From assembly GCA_038529355.1 (NCBI GenBank), contig JBCBDU010000006.1:1-64000 (forward strand): a stretch of 64,000 bases of DNA. Reading direction: 5' to 3'. Made by a program: the position numbers and the translations under genes. Positions within the stretch are counted from its first letter, which is position 1. Every line of letters starts with the position of its first letter. Shown here in pieces: positions 33,399 through 43,005 of the stretch. Origin of the DNA: CALBPI01 sp038529355 (GTDB taxonomy: Bacteria > Pseudomonadota > Gammaproteobacteria > Steroidobacterales > Woeseiaceae). The notes under the pieces were generated by a model that saw nothing but the letters and a program-made list of their open reading frames with translations, searched no databases and was not told the origin of the DNA.

Positions 33399-34656
33399 GA
33401 CCAACCTGAATGACCTTGACTGCTATCTGGTCGGTGGCGCCGTGCGCGACCGGCTGCTTGGGCTGCCCGTCAAAGATCGCGACTGGGTAGTCGTCGGTGC
33501 CACGCCCGACGACATGCTGGCGCGAGGCTTCAAGCAGGTCGGTAATGACTTTCCGGTGTTTTTGCATCCGCATAGTGGCGAAGAGTATGCACTGGCGCGC
33601 ATCGAGCGCAAAACCGGTCAGGGTCACGGCGCGTTCGCATTCGACACCAGTGCATCCGTCACCCTCGAGGAGGACCTGTCGCGCCGCGATCTGACCATCA
33701 ACGCAATCGCTGAGCGCGAAGACGGAACGCTGGTCGATCCGTATGGCGGCGTGGCTGACATCAAGGCGCGCGTGCTGCGCCACGTCAGCGATGCGCTTAT
33801 CGAAGATCCGCTGCGCGTATTGCGCGTTGCGCGGTTCGCGGCGCGCTTTGCCGATCTGCAATTCACGATTGATGTCGACACGATGCGCATCATGAGCGAG
33901 ATGGCGGCCGGCGACGAGCTGAACACGCTCAGCGTCGAGCGCGTCTGGTCGGAAACCGAGCGCGCATTGCTCAGCGACACACCGGTGCAGTACTTTCGCG
34001 TGCTGCGTGCGTGCGGCGCGCTGGCACGTTTGTTCCCGGAGATCGAGGCACTGTTCGGCGTGCCGCAACCGGCGCAATGGCACCCCGAGATTGATACTGG
34101 CGTGCACACGTTCATGGTGCTCGAGCAAGCCACGGTGTTGTCAGCATCACCGGAAGTGCGCTTTGCCGCACTGGTGCACGATCTGGGCAAAGCGGTGACG
34201 CCGGTCGAGCAATGGCCGTCGCATCGCGGGCATGAAGCGGCGGGCGCCGAGCTTGTCGACGCACTGTGCGAGCGGTTACGCGCGCCGAAGCGCTACTGGC
34301 AGCTGGCGCGCAATGTGGCGGCGTATCACCTGCACTGCCACCGCGCGCTCGAACTCAAACCAAAATCGGTCGTCAAACTGTTCGAGCGGCTCGGTGCGTT
34401 TCGCGATGTGCAGCGCCTGCAGGATTTTCTGATCGCCTGCGAGGCAGACGCACGTGGTCGCACCGGACTCGAGCAACGACCGTATCCGCAGCGCCAGTAT
34501 TTGCTCGATGCGTTTGCCGCGGCCGCTGCGATCGACAATGCACGCATTGCCGCCGAGGGCCACACCGGCGCCGCGTTTGGCAATGCGCTGCATGCAGCGC
34601 GCCTGCATGCCGTTGCAGCCGTCAAGGCGCAACTTCCTGACAGCGCCAGCGAGTAA
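33397..34656 (+). CDS. cca: Multifunctional CCA protein (tRNA nucleotidyltransferase with HD domain)
   Basis: 419 residues from the ATG at 33397. It adds and repairs the CCA end of tRNA. The N terminus YLVGGAVRDRLLGLPVKDRDW is nearly the E. coli sequence and contains the G-G-x-V-R-D motif. RRDLTINAIA and the RFAARFADLQF region follow. The C-terminal HD phosphohydrolase domain, with VHDLGKAVTP near residue 265 and HRGHEAAGA, is typical of gammaproteobacterial enzymes with added phosphatase/phosphodiesterase activity. No other Met allows a later start without cutting the first strand. Confidence 0.95.
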   Translation: MTNLNDLDCYLVGGAVRDRLLGLPVKDRDWVVVGATPDDMLARGFKQVGNDFPVFLHPHSGEEYALARIERKTGQGHGAFAFDTSASVTLEEDLSRRDLTINAIAEREDGTLVDPYGGVADIKARVLRHVSDALIEDPLRVLRVARFAARFADLQFTIDVDTMRIMSEMAAGDELNTLSVERVWSETERALLSDTPVQYFRVLRACGALARLFPEIEALFGVPQPAQWHPEIDTGVHTFMVLEQATVLSASPEVRFAALVHDLGKAVTPVEQWPSHRGHEAAGAELVDALCERLRAPKRYWQLARNVAAYHLHCHRALELKPKSVVKLFERLGAFRDVQRLQDFLIACEADARGRTGLEQRPYPQRQYLLDAFAAAAAIDNARIAAEGHTGAAFGNALHAARLHAVAAVKAQLPDSASE

Positions 34657-34740
34657 ACGTCAACGCGACAGTTGGCAACAACTCGCACGCGGCGCGCATC
34701 GAACTCAATGGATACGCGTCAAACAACCAAGTGTCAGGTG

Positions 34741-35547
34741 TCAGGTTAGCGCAAACAAAATGACCGCGGCCAACGCAAAGCGGTACAGCATGAACGGCAA
34801 CATACCGATGCTGGCGATGAATTTGAGGAAGAACTTGATCGTCAGGTAAGCAACCACTGCGGACAACGCACTGCCTAACAACAAAGCCGTCCAGTCAACC
34901 GGCGCTGGACTGTCCAGCAAATGCAGCGTTTCCAGTCCGCCAGCCAATACGATGACCGGGATCGATAGCAAGAACGAAAAGCGTGCCGCCGCTTCTGCAG
35001 TCAGTCCCAACACCATGCCCATCGTCATCGTCACACCGGAGCGCGACGTGCCCGGCACCAGTGCCGCTGCCTGCGCCATGCCGACCATTACCGCATCACG
35101 CAACGTCATCTTGTCGACCGTGCGTTGCTGCGCACCGAAGCGTTCGGCGAGATACAGCAGCACGCCAAAGCCAGCGGTCGTTGCCGCAATGATCATCGGT
35201 GAGCGCAAATGCGCTTCGATCGCGTCGCGGAATACAATGCCGACAATGCCAACCGGAATCGTCGCCGCAATCAGATACCACGCCAAGCGCGCATCGCGCC
35301 GCTGCGCATCGCTTTGCCCGCTGCCGAACTGCCCGAAGAACGCAACAATCATGCGCGTCAAATCATCGCGAAAAAACACGACTACCGCGGTCAGCGTACC
35401 GACGTGCACCGCTACATCGAACGCCAGTCCCTGATCCGACCAACCCAGCAGCGCCGGCGCCAGAATCAGATGCCCGCTGCTCGACACGGGCAGGAATTCC
35501 GTCATGCCCTGCACAATCGCGAGCACAACGATCTCGAGCCAACTCAC
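34741..35547 (-). CDS. uppP: Undecaprenyl-diphosphatase
   Basis: 268 residues, eight or so membrane helices. It dephosphorylates undecaprenyl diphosphate to recycle the lipid carrier of cell-wall synthesis and gives bacitracin tolerance. The active-site motifs are QGMTEFLPVSSSGHLIL (residues about 13-29) and PGTSRSGVTMTMGM (about 165-178). Its ATG overlaps the stop of the methyltransferase gene by 4 bases, and it ends a same-strand run with tsaD, folB and an S41 peptidase. Confidence 0.95.
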   Translation of the reverse strand: MSWLEIVVLAIVQGMTEFLPVSSSGHLILAPALLGWSDQGLAFDVAVHVGTLTAVVVFFRDDLTRMIVAFFGQFGSGQSDAQRRDARLAWYLIAATIPVGIVGIVFRDAIEAHLRSPMIIAATTAGFGVLLYLAERFGAQQRTVDKMTLRDAVMVGMAQAAALVPGTSRSGVTMTMGMVLGLTAEAAARFSFLLSIPVIVLAGGLETLHLLDSPAPVDWTALLLGSALSAVVAYLTIKFFLKFIASIGMLPFMLYRFALAAVILFALT

Positions 35548-36722
35548 AATTCGAACCCGAAGTCGCGTCCGCTAAATCCGGACAACATCACGTCGCAGTC
35601 GCGCGCAAATCCCATAAACCTGAACCGCTCACCCATTTCGCCGGGCAATGTAAGGGTTTTGACACCGCGCGACAACGCTAACGTGTCTTCGCCGCCCGCC
35701 GCCTCCAAGGCTTGCGGCAAACCACCGTGCAACAGGAACTGCGCCTGTGTCGTGAAGCCAAGGTAGTGCAAGCCGCAGTCGCGCAGCGTTTCCGCCACGG
35801 TACTGAAATCGACCCACGCGGTGATGTCCTGGCCGCCGGGCACAAACAAAACATCGTCGTGCATGTGATGACGGTAGTGACACGTCAGCGTGCCGGACGT
35901 GCGATCGGGTGCATAGTAATCCTTGCGACCGTAGCCGTAGTCACTGAACAGCACGACGCCGCGCTGCAGTGTGTGCGCAACCAACTGAAGCCACGCGGGC
36001 AACTGCAGGCAGAGCTCGCTAACATACCCGATCGGCAAGGTGCGCCCCAGTGCGCTTTGCAGGCGCTGCACCGCATCGACCAGCACCGCACTGGCCGGCT
36101 GCCAGGCCAGCACCGGCGCGGCAGCATCCAGCCTGACAACCTGTTGCTGAATCTGGCCGTCATCGTGCACGCGGAATCGCTCGACCGGCAGCGCATCGAT
36201 TACTTCATTGCCGATGATGACGCCATCGACCGGCACGACAGCCGGGTCTTCGACCCACTCAACCAGGGCCAGCGCGTCGGGCAGCGCGTCAGCAATCAGC
36301 GCCTGCTGCCGTGCTTGCAGGTCGGCGCTGATTTCGACGATGTAATAGCGTGTCGGCGGTGCTCCGGCAGCGATCATGGCCTCCAGCACATCGCAGGCCA
36401 GCTTGCCGGTGCCAGCACCGTATTCAACAACAATGCCGCCACCGAGCGATTCGAGCACGGCCATGCATTGCTGCGCGATGACCGCGCCAAATAGCGGACT
36501 GATTTCTGGTGCGGTGGTGAAATCGCCATCGGCGCCAAATTTGTGCGTGCCGCTTGCGTAATAACCGAGCCCCGGCGCATAGAGCGCAAGCTGCATGTAC
36601 TCACTGAACGGCACAGCGCCACCGGCGGCGCACACACGCTCAACCAGATGCGCAACAACCGCTGCACTGTGCTCGGCAAGCACCGGCGGCACTGACGGCA
36701 GTGCCGCTCGATGATCCTGCAT
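35544..36722 (-). CDS. SAM-dependent methyltransferase, MidA/NDUFAF7 family (PF02636)
   Basis: 392 residues. The SAM-binding motif VEYGAGTGKLACDVLEAM is near residue 100, preceded by FTTAPEISPLFGAVIAQQ, both diagnostic of the family. IIGNEVIDALPVERF near 170 is the next conserved block. NDUFAF7/MidA methylates an arginine of complex I subunit NDUFS2 in eukaryotes; the bacterial substrate is not established. It is coupled to uppP (4-base overlap) and lies 20 bases after the S41 peptidase gene. Confidence 0.92.
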   Translation of the reverse strand: MQDHRAALPSVPPVLAEHSAAVVAHLVERVCAAGGAVPFSEYMQLALYAPGLGYYASGTHKFGADGDFTTAPEISPLFGAVIAQQCMAVLESLGGGIVVEYGAGTGKLACDVLEAMIAAGAPPTRYYIVEISADLQARQQALIADALPDALALVEWVEDPAVVPVDGVIIGNEVIDALPVERFRVHDDGQIQQQVVRLDAAAPVLAWQPASAVLVDAVQRLQSALGRTLPIGYVSELCLQLPAWLQLVAHTLQRGVVLFSDYGYGRKDYYAPDRTSGTLTCHYRHHMHDDVLFVPGGQDITAWVDFSTVAETLRDCGLHYLGFTTQAQFLLHGGLPQALEAAGGEDTLALSRGVKTLTLPGEMGERFRFMGFARDCDVMLSGFSGRDFGFEL

Positions 36723-36742
36723 ACGAAGTCAGCCGCGCGTGC

Positions 36743-38080
36743 CTACCACGCGTATGCGTTGGCCTGAGCGCTGCTCCCCGGTCGTGCGATCGGTTGGAAC
36801 GGTGCGGTCTGCGCTGCGCTTTTCTGCACGCCACCCTCGCTCGCTGCCACCGGGCAGCTACCGGTGTTCAAGAAGGTAAGTGCAGCAGCAGTCGAAGGAT
36901 CTTCCGCGCTACCCACGGCAAAGTTCACGTCATCAGCGACCGGACAATCAACAGGCAAGCCGCCAAAGTAGCGCCCTTCACCAAGGTTATTGACGGTTTC
37001 AAACGCCGTCGGGCGCAGAATTTGTTCGCAGAACACAATGCCAACCTGGCCAACCGGCTTGCCAAATGTCGGCGTACCGACAAGCGTCACTTCAACCTCG
37101 GGCTCCATGCTGTTGATGACCAGCTCACTGGCCGAGGCGGTGGCGCCAGTCGTGATGAACACGACGCGCGACAGATTCATCGACTGGTTCAACCGGTCAA
37201 AAAACTCACGCGAGTTGCTCGCCGAGTTTGCGGCGTTGAACAGCGTTTCAGAAAACACATCGCCCTCAGACACGGCGCCGCCAAGGTAGTCGCCTAGATC
37301 ATTGGCGATGCTGACCAGACCGCCGCCGTTGTAGCGCAGATCAACAATCAGGTCCGTAATGCCCAACCGGTTGAAGTCGGCGAACGCCGCGTCGAGCGGC
37401 GCGGAGGCAGTGCTGATAAAAGTCGCCAGCTCAAGGTAGCCGACGGTGCCCGAATTGAAGTTGAATGTACGCACCTGTGGCACCGGATCAATGGTGACAA
37501 CCGCTTTCGTGATGTCGGCATCGAATTCGGTGCCGTCGAGATTACGCACCGTCAGCGTGCGCGTCACGCCTTCCTCGGCCGGGCCAAACGCCTCGCCGAA
37601 CCCTTCATTGGCATCGATGTCGGCAACACTGCGGCCGTCGACGGCCAGCAATTGTTGACCGCGCTCAATGCCGGCAAGATCCGCCGGACTACCACCGAAC
37701 ACCCGCGTGAAGCGGATTTCGTCGCTGGCGATCCGCGACGAGCTAAAGCCAAAGCCGACGAATTGGCCTTCGCCGAAAAACGCCGCATCTGCCTCAGCCG
37801 AGTTGATGAAACTAAAAGTATCCAGCGGCTGAAAACTGGTCAGAAATGCCAGCAGCTCGTCGGGACTATTGAACGCATTGATGTCGACGTCGGCAGGCAG
37901 GTCGTCGACCCAGAAGTACACGTCGCGCATCGCATCGAGCACAAATTGTTTCTGGCCTGTGGCCGAGCACTCATCATTGCCCGCGATCGGAGCGCCGAAC
38001 AGGCTACTGCCGTCGCCATCGCCGCCGCAGCCGGCCAAAGCCAACGTTGCACTGATTGTTGCCAATACCGCTAGTCTCAT
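36743..38080 (-). CDS. S41 family C-terminal-processing peptidase, lipoprotein
   Basis: 445 residues. A lipoprotein signal ends LALAGC (Cys18). A PDZ-like segment is at about 130-200 (GGSPADLAGIERGQQLLAVDG). The protease core has the strand DLIVDLRYNGGG and the nucleophile Ser in TGATASASELVINS; the Lys base should be in FGKPVGQVG. Unlike CtpA/Prc it has a long N-terminal region DAMRDVYFWVDDLPADVD, as in tricorn-like S41 lipoproteins. It should act in the periplasm, and no substrate can be inferred. It sits between folB and the methyltransferase. Confidence 0.9.
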   Translation of the reverse strand: MRLAVLATISATLALAGCGGDGDGSSLFGAPIAGNDECSATGQKQFVLDAMRDVYFWVDDLPADVDINAFNSPDELLAFLTSFQPLDTFSFINSAEADAAFFGEGQFVGFGFSSSRIASDEIRFTRVFGGSPADLAGIERGQQLLAVDGRSVADIDANEGFGEAFGPAEEGVTRTLTVRNLDGTEFDADITKAVVTIDPVPQVRTFNFNSGTVGYLELATFISTASAPLDAAFADFNRLGITDLIVDLRYNGGGLVSIANDLGDYLGGAVSEGDVFSETLFNAANSASNSREFFDRLNQSMNLSRVVFITTGATASASELVINSMEPEVEVTLVGTPTFGKPVGQVGIVFCEQILRPTAFETVNNLGEGRYFGGLPVDCPVADDVNFAVGSAEDPSTAAALTFLNTGSCPVAASEGGVQKSAAQTAPFQPIARPGSSAQANAYAW

Positions 38081-38198
38081 TGTGCGCTCCCATTCGTACG
38101 TGCTTTTCGCAGCAGTTTACCGCCTGACGTGTGTTGTCTGTGTCGCGAATTCGGCAAACGTTGCTCAAATGAGACACTTATCACAGTTAGTCCCGCGT

Positions 38199-38561
38199 TC
38201 ACGCGGTTCGTTCCCGCTCGATCGTGATCGCGATCGCCGCAGCGTCTTTGACAGCACCCGGCTTGCGCACCTGCACGCGCACGGTTTGCGCAGCGAATTC
38301 GCTCAGCACAAGATCGGCGATACCGCCAGCCAGCCGCTCAACCAGCTGTGCCTGCGTTTGTTTGACGTAAGTCGTCACGCGCTCGGCAACCGCTGCGTAG
38401 TTCAGCGCATCATCCAGCGCATCGCTGGCCGCCGCAGCGCGCGTGTCGCACTGCATGTCGATGTCGACGACCAGCGGCTGCTCGACCGTGCGCTCCCAGT
38501 CGTAGACGCCGACCACCGCGCTGATGCGCAGGCCGTGGATGCTGACGAGATCACCGGTCAT
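38199..38561 (-). CDS. folB: Dihydroneopterin aldolase
   Basis: 120 residues, the normal length. It cleaves dihydroneopterin to hydroxymethyl-dihydropterin in folate synthesis. The typical start IHGLRISAVVGVYDWERTVEQPLVVDI and the LNYAAVAERVTTYV segment are present. The catalytic Lys is expected in the C-terminal VRKPGAVKDA strand. The ATG overlaps the tsaD stop by 4 bases, a common gammaproteobacterial arrangement near tsaD. Confidence 0.94.
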   Translation of the reverse strand: MTGDLVSIHGLRISAVVGVYDWERTVEQPLVVDIDMQCDTRAAAASDALDDALNYAAVAERVTTYVKQTQAQLVERLAGGIADLVLSEFAAQTVRVQVRKPGAVKDAAAIAITIERERTA

Positions 38562-39631
38562 GCGCCAACCACCTGTGCAATCGGTGACAAGGTATCCAGC
38601 GGCCAGCGTGGCGTTGCGCGCACTTGATAGTCAGCCGCCTTTTCGGACGTGAATCGAACAGCCCCTGCCAGCGCAACCATTGCGCCGTTATCGGTGCAGT
38701 ACTCTGGCCGCGGATAACTGACCACAATACCCATCTCGCCGAGCGTCGCCGCTAGCTGCTCGCGCAGCTGTTGGTTGGCGCCGACCCCACCGGCAACAAC
38801 CAGTGTCTTGCGACCGGTCTGCACCAGCGCGCGTCGCGATTTTTCGACCAACGTCTCCACAATAGCTGCCTGGAACGACGCCGCCAGATCAGCACGGTCG
38901 GTCGCGTCTAACGTGTCACCAGGCAATGGCGGTTGATCATTGGCAACGCCTTGCAGCGCACGCACCTGCATCAGCACTGCCGTCTTCAAGCCGGAAAAAC
39001 TGAAATCCAGACCCGGCCGCGACAACATCGGGCGGGGCAATTTGAAGCGCGTCGCATTCCCCTGCAGCGCCAGACGCGACAACGCTGGGCCACCTGGATA
39101 CGGCAACCCGAGCAGTTTCGCCGTTTTGTCGAACGCCTCACCGGCAGCGTCATCGAGCGTATTGCCGAGCACCGCATAGGATCCCACCTCGGCCACATCA
39201 ACCAACATGCTGTGACCACCCGACACCAGCAGCGCAACGAACGGGAACGCCGGCGGCTGCGCCTCCAGCATCGGCGCCAGCAAATGCGCCTCCATGTGGT
39301 GCACTGGCAACGCCGGGATTGCCAGCGCCCGCGCGTAGCCATTGGCGTAGCAGGCACCGACCAGCAACGCACCAACCAGCCCTGGACCGGCCGTATAGGC
39401 CACGGCATCGAGCCCCTGCGGCGAGGTTTGCGCCTCGGCCAAGGCCTGATCGACGAGCGGTGCAAGCTTTGCCAAATGATCGCGAGATGCCAATTCTGGT
39501 ACCACACCTCCATATGCCGCGTGTTTTTCTATCTGACTGTGCAGAACGTGCGCCAGCAAGCCGTGCCGCGTGTCATACACGGCAACACCGGTCTCGTCAC
39601 AGCTTGTCTCAATACCCAGAATGCGCGCCAT
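38558..39631 (-). CDS. tsaD: tRNA N6-threonylcarbamoyladenosine transferase
   Basis: 357 residues from the ATG at 39631 (MARILGIETSCDETG); an upstream start at 39652 adds seven unlikely residues. It transfers threonylcarbamoyl to A37 of ANN-decoding tRNAs together with TsaB and TsaE. The metal site VHHMEAHLLAP near residue 110 and the ASKH/actin-like blocks (FSFSGLKTAVL, VVAGGVGANQQLR, YCTDNGAMVALAG) are intact. It points away from rpsU, as in E. coli. Confidence 0.96.
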   Translation of the reverse strand: MARILGIETSCDETGVAVYDTRHGLLAHVLHSQIEKHAAYGGVVPELASRDHLAKLAPLVDQALAEAQTSPQGLDAVAYTAGPGLVGALLVGACYANGYARALAIPALPVHHMEAHLLAPMLEAQPPAFPFVALLVSGGHSMLVDVAEVGSYAVLGNTLDDAAGEAFDKTAKLLGLPYPGGPALSRLALQGNATRFKLPRPMLSRPGLDFSFSGLKTAVLMQVRALQGVANDQPPLPGDTLDATDRADLAASFQAAIVETLVEKSRRALVQTGRKTLVVAGGVGANQQLREQLAATLGEMGIVVSYPRPEYCTDNGAMVALAGAVRFTSEKAADYQVRATPRWPLDTLSPIAQVVGA

Positions 39632-40078
39632 GGTGTTCCTCACTTGCAGCAAATAGCGGTTGCCTACCCGCTGGCAAGCCCGTATTATTGGAAATCTTTG
39701 TCTGCGCCGATGCGTAACAAATGCGGCCTGGTGGCTGCGCGGTACGAGCTGCCGTTACTGTGGCTGCCAGCATTGGCACCGACCAACGTCATAATAGTAC
39801 CTGCCATGCGCGCTGCCTATAGCGTTGCACGCGGCGGGGCAACGAACGGCGCTGTCGGTTGAGGCCAGGGCTTTCCGGCGCGCCGGGCGGGACAAGAAAT
39901 GGTCAGCCAATTGGCTGAAATGAAAGATGCGCTAAGCCGTAACAAGCCAGGCTCGTCGATAGGATTTTTGACTGGCAAAGCATTTTGGACAGCGTGGCTG
40001 GCCAGACGTTTTGCCCAGACATTGCGAACAATTTTTTTACTGGATTTCGTCCAACTACATTTAAGGATAGGCGATCAC
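39632..40078. other. Divergent intergenic region tsaD / rpsU
   Basis: 447 bases without a convincing gene; a frame beginning at 39899 only runs into rpsU and lacks its own ribosome site. It must hold promoters for both directions. TTGACT near 39968 and AT-rich sequence with TTTTTTTAC at 40032-40040 lie on the rpsU side. On the tsaD side, TACTATTAT can be read on the minus strand near 39792-39800. I cannot fix start points. Confidence 0.4.
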
Positions 40079-40294
40079 ATGCCGAGCGTTAAGGTCAGAG
40101 ACAACGAATATTTTGATGCAGCCCTGCGTCGCTTCAAGCGTGCGTGCGAAAAGGCTGGTGTGCTTACCGAGCTGCGCCGCCGCGAGTACTACGAAAAGCC
40201 GACCCAAGAGCGCAAGCGCAAGAAAGCCGCTGCGGTAAAACGCCATTTGAAAAAAATGTCTCGCGAGAACAACCGCCGGGTTCGCTTGTACTGA
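40079..40294 (+). CDS. rpsU: 30S ribosomal protein S21 (bS21)
   Basis: 71 residues, the E. coli length. PSVKVRDNEYFDAALRRFKR at the start, REYYEKPTQERKRKK in the middle and NRRVRLY at the end match bS21, which sits near the anti-Shine-Dalgarno end of 16S rRNA in initiation. AAGGATAG lies eight bases upstream. A terminator follows, so rpsU can be expressed separately from yqeY-dnaG-rpoD. Confidence 0.97.
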   Translation: MPSVKVRDNEYFDAALRRFKRACEKAGVLTELRRREYYEKPTQERKRKKAAAVKRHLKKMSRENNRRVRLY

Positions 40295-40370
40295 TTATTG
40301 ATTGTCAGGTTGCGCTTGGTTGTTAACGATCAGCGCTGCCAATGACTCGGCGCGCATCAGGCGCCACTTG

Positions 40371-40397
40371 AACGGTCGCCTCGGGCGGCCGTTTTTG
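40371..40397 (+). terminator. Rho-independent terminator after rpsU
   Basis: AACGGTCGCC pairs with GGCGGCCGTT around a TCG loop (ten base pairs, one of them G-U) and is followed by a run of T (GTTTTTG). It lies about 80 bases after rpsU. Read-through into yqeY-dnaG-rpoD may be partial, as in E. coli. Confidence 0.8.
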
Positions 40398-40477
40398 TTG
40401 CTGCCGGCAGCAGCGCCGGCTAACGTTGAACGCGATCGATGCCCTGCGGGACATCCCTAACCGAAGAAACTGCACAC

Positions 40478-40918
40478 ATGCTCAAGAACACGATTACAGA
40501 AGACATGAAAGCTGCCATGCGCGCGGGCGCGAAAGATCGCCTGCGCGTCATTCGCATGGCGATGGCCGCGATCAAGCAGATCGAAGTTGACGAACGCCGC
40601 GAGCTGCAAGACAGCGAAACGCTGGCGGTCATCGAAAAAATGGTCAAGCAACGCCGTGAGTCGATCAGCCAGTTTGAAAAAGGCGGCCGCCCGGAGTTGG
40701 CCGAAGTCGAAGCGGCCGAAATCGCAATCCTTGCGACATACCTGCCGGAGCCGTTGTCGGAAGCGGAGCTGGCGGCGTTGATCGACAAGGCGATTGCACA
40801 AACCGGTGCGCAAACGATGCGCGACATGGGTAAGGTCATGGGCGTCGTCAAAGCAGAAGCTGCCGGTCGCGCCGACATGGGCGCCGTTAGCGCAACGATC
40901 AAGGCACGCCTTGGCTAG
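40478..40918 (+). CDS. yqeY: GatB/YqeY domain protein
   Basis: 146 residues from the ATG at 40478, matching the usual 147; earlier in-frame ATG codons do not match the family start. MLKNTITEDMKAAMRAGAKD, LRVIRMAMAAIKQIEVD and TYLPEPLSEAELAALIDKAI are the standard blocks. The domain equals the tail of GatB that binds tRNA in amidotransferases. The stand-alone protein's role is unclear. Its place between rpsU and dnaG is conserved in many gammaproteobacteria. Confidence 0.94.
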   Translation: MLKNTITEDMKAAMRAGAKDRLRVIRMAMAAIKQIEVDERRELQDSETLAVIEKMVKQRRESISQFEKGGRPELAEVEAAEIAILATYLPEPLSEAELAALIDKAIAQTGAQTMRDMGKVMGVVKAEAAGRADMGAVSATIKARLG

Positions 40919-41213
40919 GTATAGCGTCGACGCTTTCGCAACCAGCACGGTTGCAACGCGGGGTGGCGCCGAGGCCGGGCGCAACGGGGCAGCACGCCGC
41001 GCCCGCTGCGTCTATTGCACGCATGACACCGAGTACGTCCGCAATGACTGTTGCAAACGCTCTGACCACAGCAGCCGTTGCTTGCGCCCCAGCCAAAGCG
41101 TCAGTTACGCCAGATGCGCCCCTGACATCCGACGCGTCCGCGACACCCGTCGCGCCGGTTACGCCCGATTGTGCCCACCGAGGCACGCAGCCCCAGTGCG
41201 GGCCACACACTAG

Positions 41214-42995
41214 ATGGCCGGCCGCATACCGCAAAGTTTCATCGACGACCTCGTCGCGCGCGCCGACATTCTTGAGGTGCTCGGCAGTCGCATGGAGCTG
41301 CGCAAGGCGGGTCGCGAATACAAGGGTCTGTGCCCGTTCCACGGCGAAAAAACGCCGTCGTTCACGGTCTCACCGAGCAAAGGCTTCTATCACTGCTTCG
41401 GCTGCGGCGCCCACGGCACGGCGCTGGGCTTTTTGATGGAGCACGATCACCTGACGTTTGTCGACGCCGTCGAAGAGCTGGCGTCGATGATGTCGCTCGA
41501 CGTGCCCCGCGAAGCTGGTGGTGCACCGCGCGACAGCCGCATCGATCACCTGTTCGCCATGATGGAGACGCTGGCGGATCTGTATGCACGCGCATTGCGC
41601 GAGCATCCGCCGGCCGTGGACTACCTGAAGCGGCGCGGCATCGACGGTGAAACTGCCAAGGAATTTCGCATCGGCTACGCACCCGATGCCTGGGACACCG
41701 TCATCAAGGCACTGCCCGAGGGGCGCCACAGCATCGAACTACTGGTCGCCGCGGGCATGATTATCGAGCGCGATAGCGGCGGCCATTACGATCGGTTTCG
41801 CGACCGCATCATGTTCCCGATCCGTGACGCGCGCGGGCGCATCGTCGGGTTCGGTGGTCGGGTGCTGGATAAGGGTGAACCGAAATACCTGAACTCGCCC
41901 GAGACCGTGCTGTTTCACAAAGGTCGCGAGCTGTACGGCCTGTATGAGGCGCGCCAAAAGTTGCGTGATATCCCGCAGCTCGTCGTGGTTGAGGGCTACA
42001 TGGACGTCGTCGGGCTTGCGCGCTACGGCGTGCGCTTCGCCGTCGCCACCCTCGGCACTGCAACAACCGGCGATCACATCGATCGTTTGTTTCGCCTCAC
42101 GGACAAAGTCGTGTTCAGCTTCGATGGCGACCGCGCCGGCCGCAAAGCCGCGTGGCGCGCGATGGAGAATGCCCTGCCCAAGCTCAGCGATGGCCGTGAG
42201 CTGCGCTTTGCATTTATGCCCGATGGACAAGACCCGGATTCGCTAGTCGCAGAGCACGGCGTCGGCGCGTTCGAAGCGCGGCTTGAGGCTGCGCTGCCGC
42301 TGTCTGACTTTCTTGTCAGTGAGCTCAGCGCCCAAGTGGACGCGAACAGCGCCGAAGGCAAGGCGAAACTTGCCGAGATGGCCAGACCACTGGTCGCCAA
42401 ACTGCAGCCTGGCGTGTTCCGCGAGTTAATTGTTCAGGCCTTGGCCGACGCCGTATCGCTGGCGCCGGAGAAGCTCGACGCCATGCTTGGCGCGGCCACC
42501 GAAGCGGCCAGCAAACCGGCGCGGCGTGCGCTGCAGCCGGCCAGCACGCAACGCAGCAAACCGATGCGCCGCGTGATCACAATCCTGCTGCACCACCCGG
42601 CCGGGGCGCGACACTTTGACCTGGACGCACTAGAACATCTGCAGCGACCCGGCGCGGAACTCCTGAAGGCATTACTCGGTCAGATACAACAACAACCGGA
42701 CATTACGCCGGCCGTGCTGTTAGAGCAGTTTCGCGACCACCCACACTTTGCCCATCTGCAAAAGCTGGCGGCCGCCGAAAGCGAGCTGGACGCCAGTATC
42801 GATCCGGCTGGCGAGCTGCCCGGCTATTTCAAGATTCTGGTGAAGACAGCGCGAGATGACCGACTGGAGTTCCTGCAGGAGCTGGCGCGCGATCAACAAT
42901 TGAGCATGGATCGCGAATTGCTCACCGAGATGACGCGGCTGCTTGCTGAACAACAAGCAGACAAGAACAAGCAAAAAGCAGGCCAGAGTGGGTAA
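41214..42995 (+). CDS. dnaG: DNA primase
   Basis: 593 residues. It makes RNA primers at the replication fork. The zinc-binding domain has the CHC2 ligands in GLCPFHGEKTPSFTVSPSK and YHCFGCGAHG (residues about 38-66). The TOPRIM core has VVEGYMDVVGLARYGV near 263 and the metal site FSFDGDRAGRKAA near 305. The C-terminal part (about 440-593) is the DnaB-binding domain. The 295 bases between yqeY and this gene carry no gene I can support. Confidence 0.96.
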   Translation: MAGRIPQSFIDDLVARADILEVLGSRMELRKAGREYKGLCPFHGEKTPSFTVSPSKGFYHCFGCGAHGTALGFLMEHDHLTFVDAVEELASMMSLDVPREAGGAPRDSRIDHLFAMMETLADLYARALREHPPAVDYLKRRGIDGETAKEFRIGYAPDAWDTVIKALPEGRHSIELLVAAGMIIERDSGGHYDRFRDRIMFPIRDARGRIVGFGGRVLDKGEPKYLNSPETVLFHKGRELYGLYEARQKLRDIPQLVVVEGYMDVVGLARYGVRFAVATLGTATTGDHIDRLFRLTDKVVFSFDGDRAGRKAAWRAMENALPKLSDGRELRFAFMPDGQDPDSLVAEHGVGAFEARLEAALPLSDFLVSELSAQVDANSAEGKAKLAEMARPLVAKLQPGVFRELIVQALADAVSLAPEKLDAMLGAATEAASKPARRALQPASTQRSKPMRRVITILLHHPAGARHFDLDALEHLQRPGAELLKALLGQIQQQPDITPAVLLEQFRDHPHFAHLQKLAAAESELDASIDPAGELPGYFKILVKTARDDRLEFLQELARDQQLSMDRELLTEMTRLLAEQQADKNKQKAGQSG

Positions 42996-43005
42996 CAAAA
43001 AACCC

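Noticed and set aside
38933..39862. 309-residue plus-strand frame
   Set aside because: Antisense to tsaD for most of its length, rich in Arg/Gln/His.
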